64,000 nucleotides of DNA from Shinella sp. WSJ-2 (GCF_003432075.1 NZ_QWBU01000006.1:124001-188000), one strand, 5' to 3'. Positions 44,920 through 53,585 are shown, counted from the first letter of the stretch. Numbers and translations are program-made. The notes: generated by a model not told the origin, from the sequence alone.

Positions 44920-46851
44920 CTAGGCTTGGTGTGTCGACGGCGCGGCCGCGCCGAGAAGCTGCGTCGAAAGAATACCGATGAAGGCGGCGTTGTCGCGGAA
45001 GCCGCTTGCCTGCCCCTTGAGGACCTTGTCCTTCAGCTTGGCGACCGCAGGACCATTGAAGAGGCCGCCTTCGGCAAGCCGCACCGGCGAAAGGATATCA
45101 TCGAGATAGGCCGGCGTGCCGGGTGCGGCGAAACTTTCGCTATCCGGCGCGCGATAGGGTTGCTTCGGACGGTCGATGATGGCGTCTGGCACGAGACCGC
45201 GGGCGGCCTCCTTGAGAATGTGCTTTTCGCGCAGGCCCCGCAGCTTGGCCTCCGGCGGTAGATTGGCGGCGAAGGCGACGACGCGGGGATCGAGGAAGGG
45301 GAAACGCCCCTCCACGGCATTGGCCATCATCACCCGGTCGCCTTGGCTGGACAGGATATAACCGGGCAGCAGAAAGGCCGTTTCGAGATATTGCGCCTGG
45401 TGCAGCGCATGCCAGCGGCTGAAATCCGCCGGCAATTGGTCCGCGAGGTCGGCGGCGGCATCGTAGTCGCCAAGTGTGTTCTTTAGATCGGCCGAGAAGA
45501 ACAGTTTGGCGGCCGCCGTCGAACGGAAGCGGGGGCGATGAGAATAAAGCGGATCGTCATGCGCTTCCGCACCGAAGGCGAAGAAGCGGGCGAGATAATC
45601 CGGCGATTGCTGCTGCAGGCCCGGCAGATAGGGATAGAGGCGTTGGAAGAGACGCGGGCGCCGGGCTGACTCCGGCTGGCGGCCGCAGAAGCGGCGCACG
45701 CGCGCCTCGCGGAAGAGATCGTAGCCGGCGAAGATCTCGTCTGCCCCTTCGCCTGTCAGCACCACCTTCATGCCGCGCTCGCGCACGCGGGCGGCAAGCC
45801 GGTAAAGGGGCACGGGCGCGGTACGCAGGATCGGGCATTCGATATGGCGCATCACCGCCGGAAGGCTGTCGGCGATGGCCGCCGTGGTGCATTCCACGCT
45901 GTCGGCTTCGGTATCCAGCGTCGCCGCCATCCGGCGCTGCCAGCTGCTTTCATCATGCTCCTCGCTGCGGAAGGTGAGCGAGAAGGTGCGCAGGCCGTGG
46001 GTGACGGTGCGCGCGGCAAGTGCTGTGATCAGCGAAGAATCGAGGCCGCCGGAGAGATAGGCGCCGACGGGCACATCGGCGCGCAGCCGGATGCGCGTGG
46101 CATCGGAGAGCAACGCCCGCAGCTCCTCCGCCTGCTCGCTTATCGGGCGGGTGGGTGGCGCGTCGGCGCGGTCGGGATAAGACAGTTGCCACCAGGGGCG
46201 GATGGTGTGAGTGCCATTTTTCACCAGCATCAGGTGGCCGGGCGGCAGTTCATGGATGCCGCGATAGGCCGTGCGCGGTGGAATGGGGCACCAGAGCGTG
46301 AAAATCTGGTCGAGCGCGACCGGATCGGTCTCCGCCACCATGGCGGGAAGCGCAAGCAGCGCCTTGATCTCCGAGGCGAAGAACAGCGCGCCCTGATGCT
46401 CGGTGTAGAAGAGCGGCCGCACACCCATGCGGTCACGCGCCAGGAGCAATATGCGGCTGCGCGCGTCGTGCAGTGCAAAGGCAAAATCGCCGTTAAAATG
46501 TTCGAGGCAGTCGATGCCCTCGGCCTCATATGCTTTCAAGAGCACTTCCGTGTCGGAGCTCGTCCGGAAGCGCTGACCACGTGTCTTGAGGTCTTCGCGC
46601 AGCTCGAAGTAGTTGAAAATCTCGCCGTTGAAAGAAACGGCGATGTCCGAGTCGTCCGAGACCATCGGCTGGGCGCCATCGGCAAGGCCGACGATGGAAA
46701 GACGGGTATGGGCAAGGCCGGTATCGCCGCGCACAAGCATGCCCTCGCCGTCCGGTCCCCGGTGCCGAAGCGCCGCGACCATGCGGGAAAGGTAATCCGC
46801 GCCCTGTTCAGCCGAAAAATGTCCTCCGTGATAGCCCGCTATCCCGCACAT
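44920..46851 (-). CDS. Asparagine-synthase-like glutamine amidotransferase
   Basis: 643 residues. N-terminal class II glutaminase domain with nucleophile Cys2 (MCGIAGYHGG), RHRGPDGEG and SFNGEIFNYFELRE; C-terminal synthetase domain with PP-loop PVGAYLSGGLDSSLITALAA and TGEGADEIFAGYDLFREARV. It moves ammonia from glutamine to an adenylated carboxylate. Longer than AsnB (about 550), similar to the amidotransferases found in exopolysaccharide/exosortase and peptide loci. Product unknown. Confidence 0.92.
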   Translation of the reverse strand: MCGIAGYHGGHFSAEQGADYLSRMVAALRHRGPDGEGMLVRGDTGLAHTRLSIVGLADGAQPMVSDDSDIAVSFNGEIFNYFELREDLKTRGQRFRTSSDTEVLLKAYEAEGIDCLEHFNGDFAFALHDARSRILLLARDRMGVRPLFYTEHQGALFFASEIKALLALPAMVAETDPVALDQIFTLWCPIPPRTAYRGIHELPPGHLMLVKNGTHTIRPWWQLSYPDRADAPPTRPISEQAEELRALLSDATRIRLRADVPVGAYLSGGLDSSLITALAARTVTHGLRTFSLTFRSEEHDESSWQRRMAATLDTEADSVECTTAAIADSLPAVMRHIECPILRTAPVPLYRLAARVRERGMKVVLTGEGADEIFAGYDLFREARVRRFCGRQPESARRPRLFQRLYPYLPGLQQQSPDYLARFFAFGAEAHDDPLYSHRPRFRSTAAAKLFFSADLKNTLGDYDAAADLADQLPADFSRWHALHQAQYLETAFLLPGYILSSQGDRVMMANAVEGRFPFLDPRVVAFAANLPPEAKLRGLREKHILKEAARGLVPDAIIDRPKQPYRAPDSESFAAPGTPAYLDDILSPVRLAEGGLFNGPAVAKLKDKVLKGQASGFRDNAAFIGILSTQLLGAAAPSTHQA

Positions 46852-46857
46852 GCCGGG

Positions 46858-47967
46858 CTACTCGAAACGATCGCCGATGAGGCGCGTCCAGCCCTCGCCG
46901 GCCAAGCCGTTGAGGAAGGGCTGGCCGTGTGTCAGGGCCGCGAGTATCACGGGATCACGGGCATGCACGACGGTCGAGGAGGCGTGCAGGAAGGCGCATT
47001 TCTTGCCGATCATCGCCTGCAGCAGTTGCGGCTGCGTGCGGCCGCGGATCGCGACGAGGCCGCGCTCGTAGGCATTGCGGATAAGGCAATCGACGACGAT
47101 GGACTCCTGCCCCGGCGCCGCCATGACCTGCACGGCACGCCCGATGCCGCCGGGATTGCCGTAGTAGAGGTAGAGGCCGACCGGCTTGCCGGTCCGGGTG
47201 CGGACAATGTGCTGGATGCGCTCGCCATGCAGTGCTTTGCGTTCGGCATGACCCAGCATGCCTTCCAGCGTGGCCTGATCCCAGACCGGGCGCAACGGGA
47301 ACGGTTTGACCAGATCGCGGCAGAGTGCTGCGAATTCGGCATTGTCGGCCGCGGTCGCCTCGAAAGCATCGGCCTTACCGGCGCGCGGCGTGTAGTGCGA
47401 CCACGACTGATTGTCGTCTTGCCGGCAGAAAATGGCATCGCCGAGTTTCGCGAAAGGCCACAGCAGGCGCACTGCCGAAATTTTTGCAGCGGCCGCTTCC
47501 AGCACGAAAGCGGCGGGCTTGAGGACGCGCAGCCATTCCAAGCTGTAGGGGGCCAGCACACCCGCCCGCATCGACCGCCACATGTCGGTGGAGACGTCGT
47601 TGGAGGTCTCGCTGAAGGAAAGGTCTTGAGGCCCGGAGAGGGTGTCGCGCAGCAGGCGGGCACCGGCAAAGGGATCGCTGTCGCGATCGTCGCTGGCAAA
47701 CGTGCCGCAATTGGCGGCCAGCAGGCGGCGCCCTTCGAATTCCATTTCGACGGGCAGCACGCCGAGGAAGCCCGAGACGGTGCCGTCGGCGCGGACGTGC
47801 ACGCGCGAGACCAGACCGGTGTCGCGGCTGGCCTCGCCGAGGAAGAGCGTTTGCAGATAGGTTTTCAGCGCGTCGCTTGCCGGCGCGTCGGTCTTGCGCA
47901 GCAGCCGTTGGAAAAGGCTTGCCACCGCATCGACATCTCCTGCCTCAAACGAACGTACGCTCGACAT
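46858..47967 (-). CDS. GNAT-like acyltransferase
   Basis: 369 residues from ATG 47967 (MSSVRSFEAGDVDAVASLFQ), which is the natural start of a GNAT-type N-terminus. An open frame continues to 48057 but overlaps the terminator of the preceding gene. The first about 150 residues look like an acetyltransferase fold (VSGFLGVLPVEMEFEGRRLL, CGTFASDD); the C-terminal half is less clear and may be a second, degenerate copy. First gene of the operon that continues with the asparagine-synthase-like gene 6 bases later. Exact activity uncertain. Confidence 0.7.
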   Translation of the reverse strand: MSSVRSFEAGDVDAVASLFQRLLRKTDAPASDALKTYLQTLFLGEASRDTGLVSRVHVRADGTVSGFLGVLPVEMEFEGRRLLAANCGTFASDDRDSDPFAGARLLRDTLSGPQDLSFSETSNDVSTDMWRSMRAGVLAPYSLEWLRVLKPAAFVLEAAAAKISAVRLLWPFAKLGDAIFCRQDDNQSWSHYTPRAGKADAFEATAADNAEFAALCRDLVKPFPLRPVWDQATLEGMLGHAERKALHGERIQHIVRTRTGKPVGLYLYYGNPGGIGRAVQVMAAPGQESIVVDCLIRNAYERGLVAIRGRTQPQLLQAMIGKKCAFLHASSTVVHARDPVILAALTHGQPFLNGLAGEGWTRLIGDRFE

Positions 47968-48059
47968 CGCGACCCACTCAGATCCTGTGCCATTCCGGTT
48001 CGCGGCAAAGACTTGCCGTCCGCTTTCCTTACGTGAGGAGCGTGAAGAAAGGGTCAAGA

Positions 48060-48092
48060 CGGGAGAAACGGCGCCGCTTTGAGGCGGCGCCG
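48060..48092 (-). terminator. Terminator after the glutaredoxin-MauE gene
   Basis: 9-bp perfect GC-rich stem CGGCGCCGC/GCGGCGCCG with a 6-base loop. Read on the minus strand it is followed by TTTCTCCC, a weak T-tract. A CTTGAC hexamer (minus strand, about 48053-48058) just after it may start the next operon. Confidence 0.65.
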
Positions 48093-48099
48093 GTTCGTT

Positions 48100-48879
48100 T
48101 TACATGGCGTGTCCGCCGATATAGCCAAGCGAAACCGCTGCCATCCACGCTGCCATTGCAATCATCATCAGGTTTTCCGTCAGCGAGATGAAGCCAAGCG
48201 GAACGTTGCTTGCGCCGCCGACGCAGGCGCATTTCAGTTCACGCTTGTCGATATAGACGGCCTTAAACACGGAGGCCGCGCCGATCGTGCCGATAAAGAG
48301 GGCGATCGGGACTGACAGCCAGGTCAGCGCACCCGCCACCATCAGCACGCCGGCAAGGCCTTCCGCATAGGGGTAGATATAGCTGTAAGGCACCCAACGC
48401 TTGGCGAGCAGGTCGTAGTTGAGGAACATGGTGGCGAAGCTTTCCACGTTCTGCAGCTTGAGCAGCGCCAGCACCACCATCGAGAAGGCGATTAACCATT
48501 CGGCGGCACGCAGCGTGAAGGGCGAACCGCTGACGGCATAGCTTGCCGCCATGGCGGTCAGCGCCGTCAGCGTGAAGAGCACGACGACCGGCCGATAGGT
48601 GGTGGCTTTGGGGTCGGCGACGGGTTTGCCGAGATAGCGGCGCAGATCATCATAGCCGCCGACCCTGACGCTGCCGATGAAGACCTGTGGCGTGGTGGCG
48701 ACGCCATGCTCGGCCTTGAAGGCGTCGGTCGCTTCACGGGTCGTCAGGTGACGGTCTTCCACGTCGTAGCCCGAGCGCTTGAGCAGGTCCTTCGCCTTGA
48801 GGCCATAGGGGCAGGTGTGGCTCTCCATCACCATCCGGTAGAGAACGGCCTTCTTGGTATCCTGGGTTTTGTCCAACAT
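48100..48879 (-). CDS. Glutaredoxin domain fused to a MauE/DoxX-type membrane domain
   Basis: 259 residues. The N-terminal about 85 residues are glutaredoxin-like with a monothiol site CPYG (ESHTCPYGLKAK) and the cis-proline loop TTPQVFIG. The remainder has about four to five membrane helices of the MauE/DoxX redox family, with LLKLQNVESFATMF and a late ELKCACVGG cysteine pair. Probably transfers electrons or manages thiols at the membrane. ATG 48879 has AGGAGA upstream. It is driven by a MerR-type promoter and divergent from its likely regulator. Confidence 0.88.
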   Translation of the reverse strand: MLDKTQDTKKAVLYRMVMESHTCPYGLKAKDLLKRSGYDVEDRHLTTREATDAFKAEHGVATTPQVFIGSVRVGGYDDLRRYLGKPVADPKATTYRPVVVLFTLTALTAMAASYAVSGSPFTLRAAEWLIAFSMVVLALLKLQNVESFATMFLNYDLLAKRWVPYSYIYPYAEGLAGVLMVAGALTWLSVPIALFIGTIGAASVFKAVYIDKRELKCACVGGASNVPLGFISLTENLMMIAMAAWMAAVSLGYIGGHAM

Positions 48880-48913
48880 CTCACGTCTCCTGTCTTGTGA
48901 AATCGTTGGCAGG

Positions 48914-48945
48914 ACTATAGGTTCCGTACCATGGTACGGAGTCAA
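48914..48945 (-). promoter_or_regulatory. MerR-type promoter with 20-bp spacer and palindromic operator
   Basis: On the minus strand: TTGACT (48940-48945), a 20-base spacer, TATAGT (48914-48919). The spacer holds a perfect 16-bp palindrome CCGTACCATGGTACGG (48924-48939). Overlong 19-20 bp spacers with a dyad inside are the hallmark of MerR-activated promoters. The palindrome contains the start codon of the merR-type gene itself. Confidence 0.8.
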
Positions 48946-49335
48946 CAGCCAAAAGAGCTCACGATCGGAAAATTGGCGGCGGCGGCGGATGTCGGCGTCG
49001 AGACGGTGCGTTTCTACCAGCGCCGGGGCCTGCTTTCGACGCCCAAGCGCATCGACGGTTTCCGCCACTACGGCGAAAGCGACGTCAGCCGCCTGCGCTT
49101 CATCCGCCAGGCGCAGGCGGCCGGTTTCACGCTGGAGGAGATCCGCCAGCTGCTGGCGCTCGATTCCGGCGAGGATCGCGCGGCGGCACGCGAGATGGCG
49201 TCAAAGCGCCTTGCCGAGCTCGATGCGCGGATGGAGGCGCTGCAACACGCCCGCGCTTCGTTGCAGAAGCTGGTTTACGAGTGCGCCATCGGCAAGACTG
49301 GGCCATGCCCGATCCTCAAGTCCTTCGGCGCCTGA
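48931..49335 (+). CDS. MerR-family transcriptional regulator
   Basis: 134 residues. Winged helix LTIGKLAAAADVGVETVRFY followed by QRRGLLSTPKR and a dimer helix. C-terminal end YECAIGKTGPCPILKSF keeps two cysteines like MerR Cys117/Cys126, but the partner corresponding to MerR Cys82 is missing (LALDSGEDRAA), so classical Hg(II) binding is doubtful. The ATG lies within the operator palindrome and a plus-strand CTATAG at 48915 would put the RNA start within a few bases of the ATG, so the mRNA may be leaderless. It probably controls the divergent glutaredoxin-MauE gene. Confidence 0.9.
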   Translation: MVRSQQPKELTIGKLAAAADVGVETVRFYQRRGLLSTPKRIDGFRHYGESDVSRLRFIRQAQAAGFTLEEIRQLLALDSGEDRAAAREMASKRLAELDARMEALQHARASLQKLVYECAIGKTGPCPILKSFGA

Positions 49336-49346
49336 TCCGCAGGCAT

Positions 49347-50537
49347 TCAGGCGGCAGATAGTTCATCGATGAGGCGGGCGAGCATTGCGTCGCAGCGCGA
49401 AAGCTGCTCCGCGCTGACGAATTCGTCCGGCTTGTGCCCCTGGTCCATGAAGCCGGGGCCGCAGATGGCGGTGGACATGCCCAAGTCCTGATCGAAAAGC
49501 CCGCCTTCGGTGCCGAAAGCGACCTTCAGCGTCTCGTCGTCGCCGAGGATCCTCTTGAGGAGGGTCACGACCGGCGCATCCGCGCCGGTGTTGAGGCCTG
49601 GATAGCCCGAGACGGGCTCGATCTCGATACAGGCCATGGGAAAGCGGTTGCGGTAAGGTTTGGCGATGGTCTCGGCATCCGCCGCGATGCCGGCGAGGAT
49701 GGCGTTCGGGTCGTCCTCGGCGATGTTGCGGATCTCGAAATCGATCTCGCAGCGGTTGGGCACGATGTTGAGCGCGGTGCCGCCCTGCATCATGCCGGTA
49801 TGGATGGTGGAATAGGGGATGTCGTAATCGTCGTCGCGTGCGCCATGGTCGGCCAGCGCCTCCTGCCGCGCCTGCAGCGCCTGGATGAAGGCGGCGCCGA
49901 GATGGAGCGCGTTCAGCGCGTTGGGGGCGAGCGCCGAGTGGCCCTCCTGACCGTGGCAGCAGGCACGCAGGGCGAGCTTGCCCTTGTGGCCCGTGGCGAT
50001 CTTCATGCCCGTCGGCTCGCCAACGATGCAGAGCGCCGGCCGTTCGGACCGCGCCGCGAGTGCCTCGATCATGCCGCGCACACCGATGCAGCCGATCTCC
50101 TCATCATAGGAGAGCGCAAGATGCAGCGGACGCTTCAGCGGGCGTTCGGCAGCGAGCAGCATGGCGCGCAGCGCCGATGCGACGAAGCCCTTCATATCCG
50201 CCGTGCCGCGACCATAGAACCGGCCGTCCCGCTCGGTCAGCGTGAAGGGATCGCGCGTCCAGGCCTGCCCCTCGACGGGCACGACATCCGTATGGCCTGA
50301 GAGCACGACGCCGTCAGGCCCCTCCGGGCCGATGGTCGCGAAGAGGTTGGCCCTGTTACCATCGGGATTGGCGAAACGTTCGATGCGCGCGCCGGCGGTA
50401 CGCAGCAGTTTTTCCGCATAGTCGAGCAGCGCGAGATTGGAGGTTCGCGAGATCGTCGGCTCGGCAACGAGGCGGGCGAGGATTTCCGGGGTCGAGGGGA
50501 TCATGCGCCCATCCGTCGTAAAGTGGCAGGGGGGCAT
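49347..50537 (-). CDS. M20 metallopeptidase, ArgE-like deacylase
   Basis: 396 residues. Zinc-site pattern of the ArgE/DapE/ACY1 family: VLSGHTDVVPVEGQAW, GRGTADMKGF, SYDEEIGCIG (catalytic Glu-Glu), VGEPTGMK, and a late conserved histidine region MDQGHKPDEFV. It hydrolyses an N-acyl amino acid or amine. Start at 50537 is preferred because GGAGGGG precedes it; the next ATG at 50504 has a poor site. Last gene of the amine-import operon, so its substrate is probably an acylated amine rather than N-acetylornithine. Confidence 0.88.
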   Translation of the reverse strand: MPPCHFTTDGRMIPSTPEILARLVAEPTISRTSNLALLDYAEKLLRTAGARIERFANPDGNRANLFATIGPEGPDGVVLSGHTDVVPVEGQAWTRDPFTLTERDGRFYGRGTADMKGFVASALRAMLLAAERPLKRPLHLALSYDEEIGCIGVRGMIEALAARSERPALCIVGEPTGMKIATGHKGKLALRACCHGQEGHSALAPNALNALHLGAAFIQALQARQEALADHGARDDDYDIPYSTIHTGMMQGGTALNIVPNRCEIDFEIRNIAEDDPNAILAGIAADAETIAKPYRNRFPMACIEIEPVSGYPGLNTGADAPVVTLLKRILGDDETLKVAFGTEGGLFDQDLGMSTAICGPGFMDQGHKPDEFVSAEQLSRCDAMLARLIDELSAA

Positions 50538-50553
50538 GACTGCCCCTCCATCG

Positions 50554-51231
50554 TCAGAGATCGCCCGGCACGCCGTAGCTCGGGGCGCCCGAGGGGTTGA
50601 GGGCGCGGGTGACATAGGCGTCCATCTCGCCGCGCCAGCGCTCCCAGAGTGCGGCGCATTCCTCGATCGGGTCGCCCTCGGTCCAGTCGACGCGCAGGTC
50701 CGCAACGTTCCACGAGACCTTGTCGACCATGACGAGGCCCATGGAATGGACAGGACCTTCCTCCCCGCCCGCCGCAATCGCCGCGCGCATGGCTGATATC
50801 AGCCGGTCGCCGAGATGCTGGTCCTTGGCCGCCTCGAAGGCGTCCACCATCTTCTGCGGGATATCCGTCGTCGTCAGCATGTTACCGGCCGCAACAACAT
50901 TGTTACCACGTGCCGTTGCATGGGTTCCCAGCGTTTTCGCGCCGGAATAGCTTGCCGTGCCGCCTGCCGCATCGACGAGCGCCAGCTGGCGGTATTCGAT
51001 GTTGGGGGCCTCGGCGACGAGGCGTGCCAGCGCGGCCTCGGCGGAAAGCCCTGTAGCCATCAGGTCCAGCCCCTTCGGGCCGAGACGTGGATCGGTAACA
51101 TTCTGGGTCGAGACCGCGCCGATGCCGGCACGCACATGGGCGCAACGCGCCGCGACACTCGGCGAGGACGAGGACACGGCGATGCCGAACATGCCGGTCC
51201 TCTCGCAGCGGCCGGAAATGGAGAAGGTCAT
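50554..51231 (-). CDS. DUF1028 (Ntn-hydrolase-like) protein
   Basis: 225 residues. The N-terminal MTFSISGRCERTGMFGIAVS leads into SSSSPSVAARCAHVRAGIGA, followed by TQNVTDPRLGPKGLDLM, the conserved blocks of DUF1028. The family is predicted to be an N-terminal-nucleophile hydrolase and often lies beside ridA and amine-catabolism genes, but I know of no firm reaction. Start ATG 51231 after AAGGAGG. 10 bases separate it from ridA. Confidence 0.88.
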   Translation of the reverse strand: MTFSISGRCERTGMFGIAVSSSSPSVAARCAHVRAGIGAVSTQNVTDPRLGPKGLDLMATGLSAEAALARLVAEAPNIEYRQLALVDAAGGTASYSGAKTLGTHATARGNNVVAAGNMLTTTDIPQKMVDAFEAAKDQHLGDRLISAMRAAIAAGGEEGPVHSMGLVMVDKVSWNVADLRVDWTEGDPIEECAALWERWRGEMDAYVTRALNPSGAPSYGVPGDL

Positions 51232-51241
51232 GCCGCCCTCC

Positions 51242-51664
51242 TTACGCTTCGTCGGGAATGACGGCGGTCGCTTCGATCTCCACCAGCCATTCCGGGCGGG
51301 CGAGCGCGGAGACGACGAGGCCGGTCGAGACCGGGAAGACGCCCTGTAGATATTTGCCCATTTCCGTATAGACGGCTTCGCGGTAGCGGATGTCGATGAG
51401 ATAGACGACGACGCGGCAGATGTGGCTGAGGTCGGAGCCGGCCTCTTCCAGCAGCATCTTGATGTTTTCCATGGCCTTGCGGGCCTGCGCGCCGGCATCG
51501 CCGATATGCAGGCTTTCGCGCGTGTCGAGGTCCTGCGCGATCTGCCCGCGCACGAACACCGTCGCACCCCGCGCCACCACCGCCTGGCAGAGGTCGTTGT
51601 TCAGCTTTTGCTCGGGATAGGTTTCCTTCGTGTTGAAGGGGCGAATACGGGTGTGCACGGGCAT
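51242..51664 (-). CDS. RidA-family enamine/imine deaminase
   Basis: 140 residues. RidA proteins hydrolyse reactive imines and enamines released by amine or amino-acid oxidation. FVRGQIAQDLDTRESLHIGD, ARKAMENIKMLLEEAGSDLS and a late ALARPEWLVEIEATAVIP are the family blocks; the substrate arginine position corresponds to SALARPEW, where the usual R is retained. Start ATG 51664 with AAGGAGA upstream. Its place after a flavin amine dehydrogenase and a polyamine-type ABC system fits imine clearance. Confidence 0.88.
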   Translation of the reverse strand: MPVHTRIRPFNTKETYPEQKLNNDLCQAVVARGATVFVRGQIAQDLDTRESLHIGDAGAQARKAMENIKMLLEEAGSDLSHICRVVVYLIDIRYREAVYTEMGKYLQGVFPVSTGLVVSALARPEWLVEIEATAVIPDEA

Positions 51665-51723
51665 GTCGGTCTCCTTGGATGGCGATGGGTGGCGCCGCGG
51701 CCACCCGCGGCGCAAAAGCGGAA

Positions 51724-52740
51724 TTACTGGAGAAGCTGCGTCCAGACGCGGGTCACGAGATCCTGCGCGGCGGCCGAGCAGGTGCGCGAGAAGGTGATCG
51801 GCACGTCGGGATAGAGTTCCGGCGCCTTCTCCTTGGTATTCTCCACCTTGTCCTCGATGACCTTCATCGGCGAGGAGTGCGAGTAGAAGTTCATCTGCTC
51901 CGTGGCGTTTTCCGTGGTCGACATGAACTCGATGAACTTCACCGCATTGTCGTGGTTCGGTGCACCCTTCGGGATGACGTAGCTGTCCATCCAGCCGACG
52001 AGGCCTTCCTTGGTCATGGCGAGCTTGACCGGCGAGCCGGTCTTGCGGGCGCGCAGCGAATCGCCGTCCCACCAGAAATGGGCTGAGACTTCGCCGGAGG
52101 CGAGGCGGCTTGCGATATTGTCGGAGGAATAGACGGCGACATCAGGCTTCTGGGCCATCAGCAGGTCGAGCACCTTCTTCATCTCCGCCTGGTCTTCCGA
52201 GCAGAAGGGCACGCCGAGATAGAGCTGGGCGGCGCCGATCACCTCGTCGGGATAGGAGAGAAGCGCGATCTTGCCCTTCAACTCGCCCTCGGGCTCGAAG
52301 AAGTATTTGAAGCTGTCGGTCGGGCCCTTGTACTGGTCGGTGTTCACCACGAAGCCGGCGGTGCCGTAGGCGAGCGGAATGGAATAGTCCTGCGTCTCGT
52401 CCCACCACTGATTGCGCCACTTCTCCTCGATGTTCTCATAGGCCTTCAGCTTGCTGGCCCCGAAATTCTCGATGATGCCCTGGTCGATCATGACGCGCAG
52501 GAAGTGCTGCGAGGGGGTGGCGATATCGTAGCCGGAGGAGCCGGCCTGCAGCTTGGTCAGCAGGTCCTCGTTGGAGGTGAAGCTGTCGACATTTACCTTC
52601 ACGTCGTTCTCCTTGGAGAACTTTTCGATGAGGGCGGGCGAGATGGATTCGGCCCAGGCGTAGATGTTGAGTTCGCCGGCTGCCTGCGCGCTGGTGGCGA
52701 AGCAGAGGGCGAGGGCTGTGGCTGCAAAGTATGTCTTCAT
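51724..52740 (-). CDS. PotD-type polyamine/amine-binding periplasmic protein
   Basis: 338 residues. Signal peptide about 1-20 (YFAATALALCFATSAQA). Mature start GELNIYAWAESISPALIEKF and later ELLTKLQ-like GSSGYDIATPSQHFL match spermidine/putrescine receptors. Encoded after the permease genes of the same system (PotA-PotB-PotC-PotD order in transcription). The ligand may be a polyamine or another cationic methylated amine. Confidence 0.93.
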   Translation of the reverse strand: MKTYFAATALALCFATSAQAAGELNIYAWAESISPALIEKFSKENDVKVNVDSFTSNEDLLTKLQAGSSGYDIATPSQHFLRVMIDQGIIENFGASKLKAYENIEEKWRNQWWDETQDYSIPLAYGTAGFVVNTDQYKGPTDSFKYFFEPEGELKGKIALLSYPDEVIGAAQLYLGVPFCSEDQAEMKKVLDLLMAQKPDVAVYSSDNIASRLASGEVSAHFWWDGDSLRARKTGSPVKLAMTKEGLVGWMDSYVIPKGAPNHDNAVKFIEFMSTTENATEQMNFYSHSSPMKVIEDKVENTKEKAPELYPDVPITFSRTCSAAAQDLVTRVWTQLLQ

Positions 52741-52775
52741 CTTATGTTCCTCTCTTTGATTATGGTTCGGCCCGG

Positions 52776-53585
52776 TTATTGGTCAGGGTTGTCGCGTGTG
52801 CCGCGTGCCGCAACGAGAAGGGCTGCGGTGGCAAGGACGAGCGAGGCAAGGATCAGCAGCGTCGCGATGGCGTTCAGTTCCGGCGAGGTGCCGGCGCGGA
52901 TCAGCGAGAAGATATAGACGGGCAGCGTCGTCGAGCCGCCTGTCGCCAAGAGATTCGAGGTGATGAAGTCGTCCATCGAAATGAGGAAGGCGAGCATCGC
53001 GCCGGAGAAGACGCCGGGGAAGATCAGCGGCAGCGTCACGCGGCGGAAGGTCGTCCAGCGGTCGGCATAGAGATCGGCGCTTGCCTCTTCAAGATCGAGC
53101 GACATGCCCTGCAGGCGGGCGCGGATCGGCAGGAAGGCGAAGGGCGTGCAGAAGGCGGAATGGGCGACGATGAGCCTGATAAAACCGTTCTGGATATCGA
53201 GCAGCGAGAACAGGATGAGGGTCGCGACGGCCAGCACGATCTCCGGCAAAAGCAGCGGCAGGTTGACCACCGTCTCGGAGAGCTTGCGGAAGCGGACGTT
53301 CTTGCCTCTGACGATGGCAAGCGCCGCCGAGAGCGCGATGAGCGTGGAGACGAGGGTCGCCACGGCGGCGATCGTCAGCGAGGTTTCGAGCGCACTCATC
53401 AGCGCGGCATTGTTGAGCGCCGAGCCGTACCATTTCAAAGAAAAGCCGGTCCACACGCCGGCGACGCGGTTGGCGTTGAAGGAATAGACGACGATGACGG
53501 CGAGCGGCACATAGAGATAGAGGAAGAAGAAGATCGTGAGCGGGCGAAGTCCCGGATAGCGCTTGACGTCGTGGCGGATGCTCAT
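52776..53585 (-). CDS. PotC-type ABC transporter permease
   Basis: 269 residues, six helices. EAA loop near DLEEASADLYADRWTTFRRV followed by TLPLIFPGV. Start ATG 53585 overlaps the potB-type stop by 4 bases. Second permease of the amine ABC system. Confidence 0.93.
   Translation of the reverse strand: MSIRHDVKRYPGLRPLTIFFFLYLYVPLAVIVVYSFNANRVAGVWTGFSLKWYGSALNNAALMSALETSLTIAAVATLVSTLIALSAALAIVRGKNVRFRKLSETVVNLPLLLPEIVLAVATLILFSLLDIQNGFIRLIVAHSAFCTPFAFLPIRARLQGMSLDLEEASADLYADRWTTFRRVTLPLIFPGVFSGAMLAFLISMDDFITSNLLATGGSTTLPVYIFSLIRAGTSPELNAIATLLILASLVLATAALLVAARGTRDNPDQ

Noticed and set aside
44920-47967. Reading the asparagine-synthase and GNAT genes as the NAGGN osmolyte pair (asnO-ngg)
   Set aside because: The Ngg partner should be an ATP-grasp/GNAT fusion; the neighbour here has no ATP-grasp part, and the ACP, AMP ligase and NadE-like genes are not part of that pathway.
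45844-48036. 730-residue plus-strand open frame
   Set aside because: Antisense to the asparagine-synthase-like and GNAT-like genes; no family motif, biased composition.
48931-49335. Mercury resistance regulator
   Set aside because: No merTPA genes nearby and the Cys82-equivalent is absent; only a general MerR assignment is supported.
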